Shown here: one piece after another, positions 1-10,900 of the stretch
How the letters are laid out: each line of letters starts with the position of its first letter
Numbering within the stretch: the first letter of the stretch is position 1
DNA from: Oegoconia quadripuncta
Lineage: Eukaryota > Arthropoda > Insecta > Lepidoptera > Autostichidae
NCBI GenBank assembly: GCA_949316235.1
Contig: OX438742.1
Coordinates: 36,276,853-36,340,852 of the forward strand
Length of the DNA: 64,000 bases
Reading direction: 5' to 3'
Notes under the pieces: model-generated
Database searches by the model: none
What the model saw: the letters and a program-made list of their open reading frames with translations, nothing else
Told to the model about the DNA's origin: nothing
Translations under genes and position numbers: made by a program

Positions 1-100
1 CACTGTTGTAGGTTCTATCATTTTTAATGAGACAGTATCCAGGTAGGATTAGATATAATGCGAACCGTAAGCTCGGCTTTAAAAATGTTTCCGATACCTG

Positions 101-360
101 TTTGGTGTAGTGGTTAGCAACTCTGACCACTATACCAAAAGATTGCGGATTCGTATCCCGCTAGGGGCATATGTTTGTGTGATGAATACGGACATGTGTA
201 CCCGAGTTATGGATGTTTTCATTTATAATAAGTATTTATTTACAAAAAAAATGTACTTATGTAGTGTATGAACCATCTGGTATCCACAGCACAAGCCTAT
301 AGTTACTTAGTGTGGAACTAGATGACGCTATGTGTATGTCCAAGGATATTTATTTATTTA
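101..360 (+). repeat. SINE family A (tRNA-derived), copy 1
   Basis: The tRNA-like head contains an A-box-like TGGTGTAGTGGTTAG and a degenerate B box. It is followed by a body (GGGGCATATGTTTGTG, then GAGTTATGGATGTTTTCATTT) and an ATTTATTTA-type tail. The same layout recurs near 3668, 6395, 7008, 12695, 49938 and 60926, so this is a dispersed SINE. The family name is mine; I did not match it to a library. Confidence 0.8.
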
Positions 361-394
361 CTTATATAATAATATTATAATACATCTTATTTGG

Positions 395-596
395 GGGAGG
401 CTATCTTAGCACTGTCAATCAGAACACAACAATGCTGTAAACATTACTTTTTGGCGGCAGACTTATTGAATAGACGGTGGTAGCTAGCCAAGCGGACATT
501 TAAAATTAACTACCATCAACAAAACCGAGTACTATACATGTGCACCGCTGGGGATCGAACCATATAGTGTTTACATTGAGCCACAGAGGCGGTCTA
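395..596 (-). repeat. SINE family B, reverse copy
   Basis: Read on the minus strand, this begins with a tRNA-like head (CCTCTGTGGCTCAATGTAAAC and a GGTTCGATCCCC-type B box), then a body with TGGCTAGCTACCACC and GTTGTGTTC. It is the same family as the copies near 1078, 7253, 9604, 19033, 28200 and 30431. Confidence 0.8.
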
Positions 597-1076
597 AGTT
601 TGACGACAATCGTCCAGAGAAAGTGGATATTAAACATCTTTGGAAATGTCATTCTAAGTGCGATAAAGACTATCTGAAGAAGAAAGAAAGTAGAATTCGT
701 CACCCGAGCTAATTTCCGATATATTACTACGTTGTAAATATTAATAATAAATATTGAAGTATCTAAATATGTAAGTATATTTATGAGCTATTGAAGCAGC
801 TCTAAAAACTACTTATACGTAAGTTACTCCTTATATTTATACCAATTGTTGGCAGGTTTTAACACATTGATAGAATAGTATTATCTCCTCTTTTCTTCTC
901 TTCTCTTTTCTATGTCGAAAAGAAAGAAATGAAATAGATTGTCACGTCTAAATTAGCCTTTCAAAAATCGGTCTCCTGATCTCTTTAATTAACTTTAGGA
1001 CCTAAAAAGAAACACCTCGAATTGGGAATAAATATATTCAAACTAAAATAGAACTTTTAAAATAGAAATTTTAATC
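597..1076. other. AT-rich stretch with no recognised feature
   Basis: I see no coding region, conserved motif or recognisable repeat here beyond short pyrimidine runs near 885-910. Confidence 0.5.
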
Positions 1077-1077
1077 G

Positions 1078-1360
1078 CCTCCGTGGCTCAATGTAAACAA
1101 CATTGGGTTTACGATTTGAAGGTCGCGGGTTCGATCCCTAGCGGGGTACATGTTTGTACTTAAACATCGTTTTGGTTGGTGGTAGGGCTAGCTACCACCA
1201 TCTTATCTAAATCTGCCGCCAAGCAGCAATGTTAATAGCATTGTTATGTTCCGGTTGTCAGAGATAAGATAGGAAGTCCTCCAAATGTGTTGGGGTTTCC
1301 GGGTCAGTACGTTTCCACCTTCGACCTCATCTTCACTTAGCATCAGGTGTGATTGACGTT
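1078..1360 (+). repeat. SINE family B copy
   Basis: It has the full tRNA-like head (GCCTCCGTGGCTCAATGTAA, GGTTCGATCCC) and the body with the paired segments GGTGGTAG and CTACCACC. It ends near the CATCAGGTGTGATTGA segment shared by all family B copies. Confidence 0.85.
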
Positions 1361-2904
1361 TAAAGGAGGAACTAATTACAAATGATTTTGGTTTTATACG
1401 AGCGACCTTGCGCTCCTGAGTAAATAAAGCCATTTAACTCTCTTGACTAAAGTAAAGAGTTCGAATCTTATAACAAAGAAAAGGTACGTATCGGACCATG
1501 CGCAGTAGGATTCCGTAGTTATTCTAAAGTACAAAGTTATTTCTGCAGTACATTAATTTTATATTGAATGAAGTTTCTGTGAATATTTCACAAATCCGAC
1601 ATCGCAATATTACTAATATTGCAAATACTTTCAAATTTTCAAAATCATAAATTTAGGTTGTAGCGGTAATTATAGTTTAATATTTTGTAAACGGGTCAAG
1701 ACAGTCTCTAATATTTTTCAAGACCTTATTCAACGTACACCATAAAAAAATGGCTTTTATTTCACGACTTTGTATATCGGTGATGCCTAACTATATTATA
1801 TGTATCCAATCCATACCAAAATTCAGCTTTGTAACATTTAAAGTCTGCGAGTAAAATGCCTGCTACATTCAGATGGACAAACAGACATGACGAGATAAAA
1901 CGTATTTTGCCCTTGTCTGCGGAACCCTAAAAATTGGAATGCAGTTAGCGTACGTTCTTTTCACTTTGTATTTTATATACGGGTTGTGAACTTATGCTAG
2001 ATCAATGTAAATTATAGGCCTAGCACAACGCCTGCAAATGATATGTATCTACTCAACAACAAGTTCCAAAATTTAATGAAACCTGTAGCTACCTTCATGC
2101 TAGGTTGATATCGCTTCATGAATTTTTAACAATGACCTCAAGCCTGAATTTGTCCGTGAACGTCAAATATTAAACAATTTGCAATCGTAGCCCACCTATA
2201 ATAGAATAGGTTTTGAATAGCATAACCTTGAAGAGTGTTGCATCTAATACGAACGGTTGTGTGTGTCAGTAGATGCCCGTGTAAACCCTGGCAAACGACA
2301 GCGCTATTGGTTATATGTATCAAATGAATTATGATGGTTACTAATTGCTCCATGGCATTTATTATACTTATTACAATGCCCACAAAGTCTACAATAGATG
2401 TTAGGACTAGTTATAGGTATTGTGTCACGGCTTTCATTGCGTTGTAATCATCGACATGAGCAAACGAGCACCGTTACAAATTTAAAACAAAAACTTTTAA
2501 TGATACTTGTGACTTTGATAAAGTTTACTTCAGTGCTATTATATATGCCTACTATTATATATGCCTACTGAATTTTGCCAAACCTGTGAAAAAGGCTTGC
2601 GCAACCCACTGTGTGGCGTGGATAAATTTATTTATGGTTTGACCAAATTCTACCCTTAATCCACTCGGTCAATATCGATTTAGTACATATAGTTACTAAG
2701 TAACTTTTGTTACTTATCTGTAGAGCATGCGTAGTCGCTTAGATCATTAATTAATTGATTATGAGTACTTACCCAAACAGGTAATAAAGTTGTAATATAT
2801 TTAGGCGTTTATATTATAACTAATTAATTCACCTAGTTCGGGCACCAGTTCTCTCCATAACATTGCTGTTGTAAGAATACCCTACAATAATTTTAAGAAT
2901 ACCC
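1361..2904. other. Intergenic, no gene recognised
   Basis: There are only short chance reading frames. A small direct duplication (TATTATATATGCCTACT twice) lies near 2537-2572. Nothing else is supported. Confidence 0.5.
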
Positions 2905-3110
2905 ACTAAGTTTATTGCTATGGAAGGAAACAATACATACAATACATTACAATACAAATACACTTTATTGCACAACAGATAAGAAAATACAGTTTCAGAA
3001 AAGTGGTAAGAATAAAATACACAATTTGGCGACCTTATCACTAAAAGCGATCTCTTCCAGGCACCCTTTGGGTATAAGGACAGTACATTTGAAATAGGTG
3101 GGTTGTGCGG
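2905..3110 (-). repeat. Non-LTR retrotransposon 3'-end-like repeat, reverse
   Basis: The segment with CACTTTATTGCACAACA and CACTAAAAGCGATCTCTTCC reads on the minus strand as a retroposon 3' UTR ending in GCAATAAAGTG. Related segments occur at about 16995-17310 and 25310-25430, also reversed. The clade is not assigned because no coding part is attached. Confidence 0.55.
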
Positions 3111-3667
3111 TATTAAATAGGGATGCAGATACAAACAAGTGAAATAAGAGATACAATAGCTGCGAGTCGTACATCGGTCATCCATCAATTGACGATACAG
3201 GCGATCTAGAAGGATCTAGATATAAAATACATTTGCCCTATAAGTACTTTTGGATGTGTAGTGTCACATTAGTGCTGACAAACCAACGAATAAAAGCTAG
3301 ATATATGAAATAATTTGTAGGATAGGAACGAAATAGTTAAGAATACCAAGGCAATTAACTGCTGATAAAAATACCTCTATTATCTGTTGTTATAAAATAT
3401 GCATGCCATGACTAAGTGCAAACATAAACGTTCTTTAAATTACAAATAAACAAAGATTTTTAAGAATAAGAACAGGTGTTCCTTGTTGTAGCTTTTAGCA
3501 AAGTCAATGTCCAGTTCATTATAAATAATATGATTTATGTCTTGTAACTTTTGAATGAACTGACATCAAACTGAGAGACCGACACGCAATCTTTTGTTAT
3601 CATTAATTCAGTCTTCGTGGCGATCGATGATTACCGAAAGTACACTTATCCTATGCCTAAGCACCTA
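3111..3667. other. Intergenic, nothing recognised
   Basis: There is no reading frame with recognisable content and no clear repeat. Confidence 0.4.
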
Positions 3668-3912
3668 ATACGTGACGGCCGATTGGACTTGTTGAGGCCT
3701 TCGCAACCAACGGGATCGTATCCCCTAAGGGTAAATATTTGTGTCATGAATATTGTCTATCATACATGAATGTTTATTATGACCGACCGAACCTACTATA
3801 AGACTATTGCTTCTGTGGATCCTTGCTTTCCTTATGTGAAGTTCCCGACCTAACAAAGGCTTTGTCGCAAGCTCTAATGCCAAGTGAGGATATTTTCGGA
3901 TAAAGGAAAATC
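3668..3912 (+). repeat. SINE family A, degraded copy
   Basis: The head is eroded, but the B-box-like GGGATCGTATCCCCTAAGGG, the ATGAATATTG body and the AGTGAGGATATTTTCGG end follow the order of family A. It is more diverged than the copies at 7008 or 60926. Confidence 0.5.
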
Positions 3913-4639
3913 AAAATTGTACATTATAGAAACCAATGTATAAATATACATATATTTATGTAAGATTATCCATAGGATAGTTATCCATTGCCTATACTTA
4001 GAGTGGACATAGATATTTAGTTGTGTCATATTATAACACGTATTTTACTTTCTAAAAATAAGCCTATATAACTGAAATTTTATTTAGGCACTATAGTGAA
4101 TATAAAATAAAGCAATTTGTTTTTAAGTACGTACGTAGTACATACGTAGTTACAGGATACCGATTTTGGATATATTTTGCAACTATAAAAATTTGAAATT
4201 TTATTTAATATGTTATGTTCTGACTACGGAATCCTAAACTGAGCGTGCACGCACTTCGTTGGATTTTTAATGAAAATGCTTTATGGTCTTATCGTGACCT
4301 ACATAGAATTGCGTGCGACAATTCGAAAATTAGTCCCCTGTATCGTTAGTAACTATTTATCATGTGCCTGTATCAACAAATAGCGATAAAAGTGGGGTAC
4401 CGCAAGAGTCAATAATTTTCGGTTTTTCATATCATCAATTATCTCCTCCAAACCGTTGGGTCATGCCTTGCATGCACGTTATAGTTAAATAAACTTTACA
4501 TTTGCTGTTAGAAACGTGGCTATAGTTACCGTTTAAGTTACTACTTGAACATGTTAATTTAGTACCGTTTTGTCACATTGTATATACACAGTGGGGTGCT
4601 TTGAACCGATTTATGTTAATATTCTTTTATCTAACTAAT
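3913..4639. other. Intergenic, nothing recognised
   Basis: AT-rich sequence without a supported gene or repeat. Confidence 0.4.
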
Positions 4640-4866
4640 ATTATAAATGCGAAGGTTTGGATGTTTGTTTGTTTGTTGCTCAATCATGGCGATACGGCTG
4701 AATGGATTTGGATGAAATTTGGTACATAGATAGAATATACCCTGTAATAAGACATTTGATATTTTTTATTCCCATAAAGTGAGTAAATCCCGCGGGATTA
4801 ACAAATGAAACATATTCGCGACAAAGTTATTCCACGCGGGCAAAGCTGCGGGCAGAAAGCTATAGT
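4640..4866 (+). repeat. Dispersed repeat of a type widespread in moths
   Basis: It starts ATTATAAATGCGAAGGTTTG, contains a GTTTG-rich run and GGATTTGGATGAAATTTGG, and ends in CGCGGGCAAAGCTGCGGGCA. Reverse relatives lie at about 31395-31625 and 33425-33615. I recognise the layout as a common lepidopteran interspersed repeat but cannot assign its class. Confidence 0.6.
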
Positions 4867-5414
4867 TATTAAATAATTAACTGATTATAAACAATTAATA
4901 ATTGCGATTATTTACTTGGTTTTGGTGCCTACATTCTTATCTTAATTCGATTTTGGATTGTGGTCTATAAAGGCTGACCGATTAATATTTATATTGAATT
5001 TGACTATGTGCAAATATGAAGAATAACTCTTTTTTGTTCTTTTAAACCGTTGCTTTCGTTCTTTGTTCGTGTCGTTTACGGTGAATGATTTATTACGAAG
5101 TATTATTGTCATAGCTTCAAATTAATATAAAACCTATATCTATTTTTGTATATAACTTTCGTTTAGTCGTGAAAATAGACAGCTTCTATTAATTCACAGA
5201 ATGGTAGAGACTAGGGAAAAGTTTGACTTGTACATGTAAAAGCATTTTAAAAATGCTCCGACGTTCAAGGACTCGTTCTATGATCGTGACGGCGTTGTGT
5301 ATGTATTTATATGGACGTATTTCAGAAATATGTGGTCCCATATAGTGAAAGCACCTTGATATAAGCCCGGCATGCCTTTGCCTTAATAAAATAGTCAATC
5401 AGGAATATTATATT

Positions 5415-5803
5415 GGGTCTTTACCTATGAAATTGGTGTTTTTTTTCTTCGTTAATCATATGTACCAATTTCTGCGATTTTCAAAGCTATATCCAATATT
5501 GTTTTTTATTTGGAAAATGGAATAATATTTCAAGGTTTCACATGAAATATTTTTTAATTTCTGGGCCAAATCACAAAATAAAAAAAAATTGAACAGAGTT
5601 CTCTTCATGTGCTTCTCATAATCATTTCTTAGATTCGCTGAAACTTTTATAAAGCGGTTACTTTTAAAAATTAACGCTACCTATACTTAACTTAATCCGA
5701 TAATACACACAAAGTTTAGCTAAATTTGGATTTGCCGTTCCCAAAAAAAAATCAAAAATGTCTTAATGAAATTCTTCAAACGCCAATTTCATAGGTAAGG
5801 ACC
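5415..5803. mobile_element. Non-autonomous DNA element with terminal inverted repeats
   Basis: The left end GGGTCTTTACCTATGAAATT is repeated in reverse complement at the right end (AATTTCATAGGTAAGGACC) with few mismatches over about 28 bases. The 389-bp element has no coding capacity and is flanked by AT-rich TA-type sequence. It is probably a MITE; the superfamily is not assigned. Confidence 0.6.
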
Positions 5804-6120
5804 TAATATATATTATATATTACATGTGATCCTCCAGATTGAACAGAAAAAAGGCAACAAATCATTCATCCAACATATCTCGGGCTTACTCTACCCTGAA
5901 ATCCTAGGCACGCCACTGCCCATAGAGGGTCAGGTTCTAAAGCATGTTTAACGAAAATATTTAGCTTTTAACACAGATTTTTGGTGTATTTCAATAGTCT
6001 TTCGAGGTTTTTCTAAATTTTCAATCTTCTATCAATTTATTTTTGTATTCGTCTCTGACTTAACACGAAATCTCGTAAACTATTATTCGACCTATGAAGC
6101 GAAAATTTTGCAAGTATGTA

Positions 6121-6394
6121 GTTTATAGGTAGGAGACGTCCGCTACGAACGGATTTGACAAAAATCATGCGGGAACGGGATCTACGGGATGTTTGCGGGT
6201 AAAAGATGGTAAATTCCCACGTAAAAATTTGAAAATTGTTACGGGAAGTTTTCACCGGAAAGCGGAAAAGAACCGGATTCTGCGGGTATAATTGCAATCT
6301 TTTCCATTATCCACGCAGACAGAGTCTTGGGCGGAGAACTAGCTTTTTTTTTAAATTTAAGAGTAAGCCCAGAGCTAGATTCTTAGCGACGACG
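6121..6394 (-). repeat. Dispersed repeat (reverse of 49741-49930 type)
   Basis: The segment with GACGTCCGCTACGAACGGAT and the purine-rich GGGAACGGGATCTACGGGA stretch is the reverse complement of sequence around 49741-49880. It is partly shared with 60785-60830. No coding content is seen. Confidence 0.5.
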
Positions 6395-6625
6395 ATTGGT
6401 GTAGTGAATAGTGACCCTGTCAACGAAACCAACGGTTGCCGGTTCGAATCCCGCGAGTAGTAAAAGTTTGTGTGATGAATACGAACATTTATTCCCGAGT
6501 CATGGATGTTTGTATAAATATTTATATATGTTTATCCGTTATCTAGTACCTATCCATTGCACAAGCTTTATTTAGTTTGGGACTAGATGATTGGTGCAGG
6601 TGTCCGAAATATTTATTTATTATTA
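6395..6625 (+). repeat. SINE family A copy
   Basis: It has the tRNA-like head ATTGGTGTAGTGAATAGT, the B box GGTTCGAATCCCG, then the family A body and an ATATTTATTTATTATT tail. Confidence 0.75.
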
Positions 6626-7007
6626 TTAGCCATGTTTCATAGAAATCGGTTAAGCCGTTCCGAATATATTTATCCAGATGATACCGTTATTTACAGTAAT
6701 TACTAATATTTTATTTTTTCGCTAAGCAGATTGAATCATACCTTAAGAGTATAAACAATACTTAGTATCTACCACTTACTAGTAAGTAGATGAACTACTT
6801 AGCTAGTAGATAAGTCGTTATGTGTGTTCTGTCATGTTATTAAGATTTTTACACGTTGATAATATATATAAGCCCACATATGTTTACTACAAATTTGGTC
6901 TATATAGATATCGACAGTTGCGATTTCATTTATGCCGTTACAAATTATGAACACTTATAACATGACGATATATTTTATAAGTTTTGTTGATTTGGTGTAG
7001 TGACGAC

Positions 7008-7250
7008 CTGTTTTGGTGTAGTGGTTAGAAACTCTGACTGCTATACCAAAAGGTCGCGGGATCGAATCCCGCTAGGGGCATATGTTTGTAAGATGAATAC
7101 AGATATGTGTTCCCGAGTTATGGATGTTTTTCATTTATTTATGTATTTATTTACAAGAAAAAAATGTATTTGTGTAGTACCATCTGGTATCCATAATACA
7201 AGCCTATAGTTGCTTAGTGTGAAACTAGATGGTGCTGTGTGTATGTGCAA
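7008..7250 (+). repeat. SINE family A copy, abutting a family B SINE
   Basis: The head is well preserved (TTTTGGTGTAGTGGTTAG, GGGATCGAATCCCGC) and the body is complete. The next SINE, of family B, begins within a few bases of its end. Confidence 0.85.
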
Positions 7251-7252
7251 AG

Positions 7253-7560
7253 AACCGCCTCCGTGACTCAATGGGAGGTCGCGGGTTCGATCCCCAGCGG
7301 GCTACATATTTAGTACTCGGTTTGGTTGGTGGTAGGGCATATTAAATGTCCGCCTGGCTAGCTACCACCATGTTATCTAAATCTGCCACCAAACAGCAAT
7401 GTTAATACATTGTTGTGTTCCGGTTGTCAGAGATAAGATAGCCAGTCCCCCAAATAAGATGGGGTTTCCGGGTCAGTACGCTACCACCTTCGGCCTCATC
7501 TTCACTTAACATCAGGTGTGATTGAGGTCAAGTGCTAACCCGTTGTGGATAAAAAAAAAT
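7253..7560 (+). repeat. SINE family B copy with a deletion in the head
   Basis: It is a complete family B body ending in CCCGTTGTGGATAAAAAAAA. Compared with the copy at 19033, the segment between the A and B boxes is missing. It lies just upstream of the transcribed part of the fucosyltransferase gene. Confidence 0.8.
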
Positions 7561-7635
7561 ATTTATTATAATTTTAATTAAAAAAAAAACAATTTCATTA
7601 CTAGATCTACTAGAAAACTGAATTTACTTTTTCAG

Positions 7636-7737
7636 TTTAATGGCTTTGGATGCGTAATAGAGAGATGCAAGAGATGCGCGTGACACGGGACTGGGATAGG
7701 CGAGCGTCGGACGGATAGCGCCGCGCCCGGAGTCGCG
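7636..7737 (+). promoter_or_regulatory. FucTA: Probable 5' UTR exon of FucTA with two upstream ORFs
   Basis: A strong acceptor (TTACTTTTTCAG, ending at 7635) precedes the start codon, suggesting a non-coding exon further upstream. Two short upstream ORFs lie between acceptor and start: 7640-7657 (5 codons) and 7665-7718 (17 codons). Both terminate before the main ATG, so they could lower translation of the enzyme. A transcript starting inside this stretch would remove one or both. Confidence 0.5.
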
Positions 7738-7911
7738 ATGTGGGCGAGGTTGGCGCGCCTGTTGCGACGCACGGGGCTGTTTTTGTTGGTGGTGTTAACA
7801 GCCCTCGTGTTGTTGCTGCTGCCGCGCCCGCCGCCGCTCACACCCGCTCTGGCCGCCTCTCGACACCCATCTCCACCTGCACCACCGCTACGTGACGATT
7901 CACAACTTCAG
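7738..7911 (+). CDS. FucTA: FucTA coding exon 1: cytoplasmic tail, signal anchor, stem start
   Basis: It encodes residues 1-58: an Arg-rich start, a Leu/Val-rich membrane segment and a Pro-rich stem. The donor is CAG|GTACAG in phase 0. This ATG is the first in frame after the upstream acceptor and is followed directly by the hydrophobic anchor, which supports it as the start. Confidence 0.85.
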
Positions 7912-10900
7912 GTACAGATTATAAGTTGTATGTATATTAAGTTGCCGCATCTACCGCCGCCGTTCCAACCCGCTCTGCCGCCACATGAGCACATGAGTAA
8001 AGAAACGGAACTGCCGCCTCTCGATAAACATCGCCACTCGCACCATCGTTACGCGACGATTCGCAACTTTAGGTAAAGATTATAAGTTGTATGTCTAATA
8101 AAGCTGACCGCACCTACCGCCGCCGCTCCAACCCGCTCTGCCGTCTCTCAATAAACATCTCAACTCGCACTATAGCTACGTGACGATTCGCAACTTTAGG
8201 TAAAGATTATAAGTTGTAAAGCCGCTGCCGCTCACACCCGCTCTGGCCGCTCCACCCGCACCACCGCTATTTCATTTATAAGGCATAGGACCTATAGTGA
8301 GAATTATACACCTATAAACCTGCCAACATAAAGGCACCACTTTAGACCTCAAGTAAACCTTTTTTTGTCTGAGATGTTAATTTGTTATACTGAGGCCCGT
8401 ATTACAAAATGTTACTCAAGCAGAGATCTCCGCTTGAAAACTGTTAGAAAGGGACAACTTTATATAACTTGTATAGCGGCATCTTTCTAACTTTACTTAG
8501 TGCAGATTTACGCTTGGGCAACATTCTGAAATAAGTGCCTTAATGTGTTCCGGTCTACGGTAGGTCTATTAGATTTAATAAATTTTTGATCTATTAAAAA
8601 TCACTCTATTTTAAGACCCAAGTACATAGCTTTTTAAAATTACTTTATTTTTCTCTTAAAATATGAATCTTCACAACTTGCGTGACGTAATAAAGGTGAT
8701 GTTTTCCGTGAATTGAGAGTCCTGACTCCTGATATTTTAAGTTCTAAACACGATCATAAGATTTTTCTGTGTAATCTTATATCCGATTTTCAGCTATCAT
8801 CTATTATTTGATTTCATCTTGTCCGATTGTTCCTCCATCGGAAATGAATTAAATATTATGATCTTGTCCCACCAGTTAAAAATAACAAAGCTATCCGACA
8901 ACTAAGCGAAACATCCGCTACCTACGCGACTTCTATGACGCATACGTCTAGTTCAACACACTATATTGATCTAACAAGCCTTTCAACCTGAGTCCTCATT
9001 TGATAAGTCTTTACTTTCTAATTAAAAATCAATAAAAGCTTTTTTCGATTGCCAATTTGGAAGAATTTGGTCTATGACGAGTTAAAAGGGAAACTAAAAC
9101 TAAAAGAGGAATTTAGGGGAATATCCTGAAATAAGAAATTAATTTATTTGCGTATGTCACAATGTTTTGTCACGTTTCGTCTTGTCTTTCACAGTTCTTC
9201 GTATTAATTAGTGGATTTTGGTGCGACATTATCAACCACCCACAATAATCCAACTCTTCCCTATATTCCCCTCAACAGATAAATAGTAAATCAAATTTAC
9301 TTACCTCCCATATAAAAATCACACAAAAACATAATTTTTAGGTTTATGGTTTATTACGAAATTAGTAAGTAGCTGTAATTTCATTAAAACTGTTTTATTA
9401 ACAGATTTGTTTATACTTAACTTAAATGCTAAAATAATAATGATAATTTATTTATTGAAGCTATACTATTGTCATATGCTATTCTTAGCACTGATAGGTG
9501 CCTGTTTAGTCAAGTGTGACCTATGTTTTGTTTATACATCCCAGAGTACTTGTATTGTTTTTTCCTAGATTTAAAATAAAGCTATGCCTTGGTGTTGTTT
9601 TTTATGCACAATGAGTTAGCACTTGACTCAACCACAGCTGATGTTAAGCGAAGATGAGCCGAGCCTGCATGGCTATCTTATCTGTGACAATCGAAACACC
9701 ACAATGTTATTGTCGACTAGTAGAGCCTCTCGTTATTTTGCCATGATACTTGAGCTTATGTATTAATTACTTTGGTGATTACCTCTGTTGTGAATTTGGT
9801 GATTACCTCTGATAATGGGGAGCAAGGACTCTATAGGCCTGTGAGTAGATTTCAGTCGTTTTGCCCTCGTGATCTTGAACCCACGCAGCCAGTGTGTTTA
9901 GGGATAGCTTACATTCTCTTACCAGTAATTACTCAGGTAATTTCTACATTGGAGGTGCTGGACAGTCCGAGTATATGATGACAGTCTGCGCCTGTCATAC
10001 TAAGGACCCTATACAACTTAGGAACCTATTGAATACTTATTATGTAAACATAAAGTAACATTTTAAATTATTTATGTATGATGTTTCATTGGAATTTAAT
10101 TAAGTCTTTTTATAACATCTGTTTTCAGAACTTGGATGTGGAAAGCGAAGAGCCACCGAATCGAGAAGGTGACACGGTGATGCGACGGCCATGGTTCATG
10201 CGCGGCGGTGAACAACGACCCTGGAGTTATAACCAACACCCGAAACTGTTTCCAGAAGATGCGCCCGGCGAAGACAGGTACATCTGAGATAACAAATGAA
10301 AATAGATAGAATACCTATAGATTACAATTTTCAACACCTCGTATTGGAAAAGGCATGGGATCACGGCGGTAGCCTGTTATCCTATCTATCCAGCTAGCCG
10401 GCACTGATCGCCTGACGTACACTTCCTAATTAAATGTAGGTATATCGGTAATTATAATTTAGAATTTAAGAAAACCGAATCCGTAAATCTGTATCGGTGC
10501 CGCCCTCAAATATCGCTGAAAAAGCAGGGGTGGACAAACTTATTTCATGGTGGGCCAGAAAATCTTTTACGGGAGGCCGTAACTATATTGAAAAATGCAT
10601 GTGGTTTTGAACTTTTTCGCTCGCACCCTCGTCTTGACTTTTATGTGTAGATGAGGCTGTGACTGCCACTTTTGAAGGCAATGTTGTCGAGTCGGATTAT
10701 AGTCTTCCCCAGCCGTAGTTGGCACGAGGGCCGTACTTTGCTCTGCACTATGCTATCCTATCAACAGTATAGTCGTTAGTAAAAAAAACTGAATCTGTTC
10801 AACCATTTTGGACAAATATAATATCGACTGCAGCGCCTCGTACTGACCTATAACTGCAAAACAAATCTTCGGATATGACCTGAGCATATTATGCCTATGT

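Noticed and set aside
101..175. tRNA genes at the A-box/B-box sequences
   Set aside because: The heads do not form complete acceptor and anticodon arms and are followed by constant SINE bodies in every copy.
7738..8076. FucTA exon 1 read as a 112-residue single-exon protein
   Set aside because: The first 58 codons join in phase to the fucosyltransferase exons. The rest is a duplicated exon end and intron.
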